Positions 62,498-64,000 of a stretch of DNA of 64,000 bases are shown piece after piece (positions within the stretch are counted from its first letter, which is position 1; every line of letters begins with the position of its first letter). The notes under the pieces were generated by a model. The model did no database searches and had not been told where the DNA came from. It worked only from the letters and a program-made list of their open reading frames with translations. The translations under genes were made by a program, and so were the position numbers. The DNA lies in assembly GCF_900142895.1 (NCBI RefSeq), contig NZ_LT670847.1, forward strand, positions 2,666,001 to 2,730,000. The letters are read 5' to 3'. Source of the stretch: Vreelandella subglaciescola (lineage in GTDB: Bacteria > Pseudomonadota > Gammaproteobacteria > Pseudomonadales > Halomonadaceae).

Positions 62498-64000
62498 GTA
62501 AGCGCGCCATGAACCCCACCTGTCCCGTCCCGAATCAGGCTGGTAGGGTTTCTTCCCAGCACCAGGGTAGTAGCGCGTCGACATCGTCATCTTCGCCAAG
62601 CGTCGGCAACGTCTCGAACACGAATTGCAGGTAGTCGTAGGGCGATAAGCCGTTGGCCTTGGCCGTCTCGATCAGGCTGTAGATCGCCGCACTGGCCTGG
62701 GCACCGCTGGGTGTATGACTGAACAGCCAGTTTTTGCGGCCCACCACGAAGGGGCGGATGGCATTTTCAGCCGGGTTATTGTCCAGCGGGATCAGGCCGT
62801 CATCGAGGAAGCGCGTCAGGCGATTCCACTGGCCAGCCAGGTAGTGCAAGGCTTTGCCCAGCGCACTCTTGGGCAGGACCTGGGTCAGCGACTTGTCGAG
62901 CCAGGTGCGTAACTGGGCGATCAGCGGTCGGCTCTTCTGGTCGCGCAGCGTTTGGCGCGCATCAGGTTCCAGCGTCCTGGCCTGTGTTTCCACCGCGTAG
63001 AGCTTGCGGATCTGGTTGAGCGCCCAGCCGGCCTTGCCGGTCTTGCCTTTGGGCTGCACCTTTTGGGCGTCGACGAACTTGCGTCGCGCATGCGCCCAGC
63101 AGCCGGCGTGGGTGAGGCCATTGCGGCGCACCACTTCGGCGTAGCCTTCGTAGCCATCGGTGACCAGGCGACCGGCGTAGTCACCCAGCAGGCGCACGGG
63201 CACCCGACCCGCGCGGCTGGCGTCATAGTCGAACAGCACCACCTGCTGGCCCGGTGGTCCACCACGTTGGAGCCACATGTAAGACGTGGCGCTCGCCGGC
63301 CGGTCAGCCTCAACGTTGACCTGCAGCGTGGTCTCGTCCATGTGGATCAGCGGCGCCTGCAACAGCTGCCGGCGCAGCGCTTCGATCAGAGGCGTCAGCC
63401 GCTCACCGGCCTGAACCATCCAACGCGCCAGAGTGTTGCGCGGAATCTCGGCACCGTGGCGGGCAAAGATCTGGCTCTGCCGATAAAGCGGTAAGGCATC
63501 CTGGTACTTGGCGGTGGCCACATAGGCGAGCAACGTGGCGCTGGCATTGCTCTTGGGCAGGAGTTTGGCCGGCAGCCGGGCCACCTGTACCCCGTTTTCG
63601 CAGCGCGGGCAGGCGTACTTGTGCCGCACATGGCGGATGACCTCGACCCGTGCCGGGACCACGTGCAGCTCTTCGCTGACGTCTTCGCCGATGACCTTGA
63701 GCGCGTTACCATCGTCGGCGCAGTGACGCTCTGCCGCGTCCAGCTCATGAACGACCTCGACACGCGGAAGCGTTGACGGCAAGGCCACGCGACCACCACG
63801 GGTGCGGCGCCTGGCTGGCGGGAGAGCCTCGGGAGCCGACTCGTCAGCGGCCAGCTCGTCGGTAGCAACGGCATTGTCTTCATCCACGGCCGCTTCGGCT
63901 TCGTTGATGAGGAGATCGCCTTGCTCGACACGATACTTTTCGGTGGAGGGACCAAACTGGCGCTCGATAGCCAGCCGGAATTTCTCGAATAACGTGGCCT
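62498..64000. mobile_element. IS66-family insertion sequence, right-hand part in window
   Basis: The end begins GTAAGCGCGCC at 62498, the usual IS66 terminal GTAAGCG. It is followed by 37 bp before the tnpC stop. The tnpC gene runs off the window edge, and tnpA, tnpB and the other end are outside. The insertion interrupts the TonB receptor gene. Confidence 0.88.
62535..64000 (-). CDS. IS66-family transposase TnpC, 5' end outside the window
   Basis: The frame is open from the window edge to the TGA at 62535, giving about 488 codons; the GTG at 63887 is an internal codon. The N-terminal part (ATLFEKFRLAIERQFGPSTE) resembles the leucine-zipper-like start of TnpC. The catalytic region has LIHMDETTLQVNVEADRP, LVTDGYEGYAEVV, HAGCWAHARRKFVDAQ and PLDNNPAENAIRPFVVGRKNW. 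A zinc-ribbon-like YACPRC lies near the N-terminus. The C-terminal 30 residues (LQFVFETLPTLGEDDDVDALL) are also typical. Confidence 0.93.
   Translation of the reverse strand, partial: ATLFEKFRLAIERQFGPSTEKYRVEQGDLLINEAEAAVDEDNAVATDELAADESAPEALPPARRRTRGGRVALPSTLPRVEVVHELDAAERHCADDGNALKVIGEDVSEELHVVPARVEVIRHVRHKYACPRCENGVQVARLPAKLLPKSNASATLLAYVATAKYQDALPLYRQSQIFARHGAEIPRNTLARWMVQAGERLTPLIEALRRQLLQAPLIHMDETTLQVNVEADRPASATSYMWLQRGGPPGQQVVLFDYDASRAGRVPVRLLGDYAGRLVTDGYEGYAEVVRRNGLTHAGCWAHARRKFVDAQKVQPKGKTGKAGWALNQIRKLYAVETQARTLEPDARQTLRDQKSRPLIAQLRTWLDKSLTQVLPKSALGKALHYLAGQWNRLTRFLDDGLIPLDNNPAENAIRPFVVGRKNWLFSHTPSGAQASAAIYSLIETAKANGLSPYDYLQFVFETLPTLGEDDDVDALLPWCWEETLPA

Noticed and set aside
62498..62634. 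C-terminal extension of the TonB receptor
   Set aside because: These codons lie inside IS66 and are antisense to tnpC; they are a read-through tail, not a receptor domain.

Overview
The window is high-GC gammaproteobacterial chromosome, most likely from Halomonas or a close halomonad. This rests on the smc-zipA-ligA order, guaBA, argA, MnmC and the protein flavour; no rRNA or tRNA was seen to fix the genus. Most of it is ordinary, densely packed core genome. It is interrupted by an AT-rich genomic island, three insertion sequences and an aryl-polyene pigment gene cluster.

Layout. 1-25.2 kb is core genome: a gene tail, smc, an IS256-family element with intact ends, zipA, ligA, yheU, mnmC, yciI, an RNase AM/YciV-like PHP gene, yciO, a voltage-gated-type channel, a CYTH protein, a DUF47-Pit phosphate module, argA, chrA, xseA, guaB and guaA. 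25.2-34.3 kb is an AT-rich island inserted in the 3' end of guaA. It carries a tyrosine integrase, a second short recombinase split by an IS1380-family element, a membrane O-acyltransferase, an H-NS-like fragment and several small unknown proteins. The far end still carries the displaced last codons of the original guaA, which define attR. 34.3-37.4 kb holds small accessory genes: a 49-residue protein, two unknown proteins of which one is secreted, a tautomerase, a C39-like protein and a lipoprotein.

37.6-55.2 kb is one very tightly overlapped minus-strand operon for an aryl polyene (APE, xanthomonadin/flexirubin-like) pigment. An aromatic amino acid ammonia lyase should supply the aryl starter, which an AMP ligase activates and ACPs carry. 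Two ketosynthases, a chain-length-factor-like protein, a ketoreductase and two hotdog dehydratases should build the polyene. Acyltransferases, a glycosyltransferase, a LolA-like protein, an MMPL exporter and a lipoprotein should place it in the outer membrane. A phosphopantetheinyl transferase sits at the distal end. The cluster also encodes a flavoprotein with halogenase signatures. The operon has a recognisable sigma70-type promoter, and its leader is made almost entirely of 12-bp repeats.

55.5-64 kb holds a DAACS symporter, a deaminase, an RlpA-like protein, a membrane diguanylate cyclase with a 14-bp tandem repeat upstream, a threonine aldolase, and a Fur-box-preceded TonB siderophore receptor cut by an IS66-family element that runs off the window.

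All calls come from reading the sequence and remembered family features. No database search was run.
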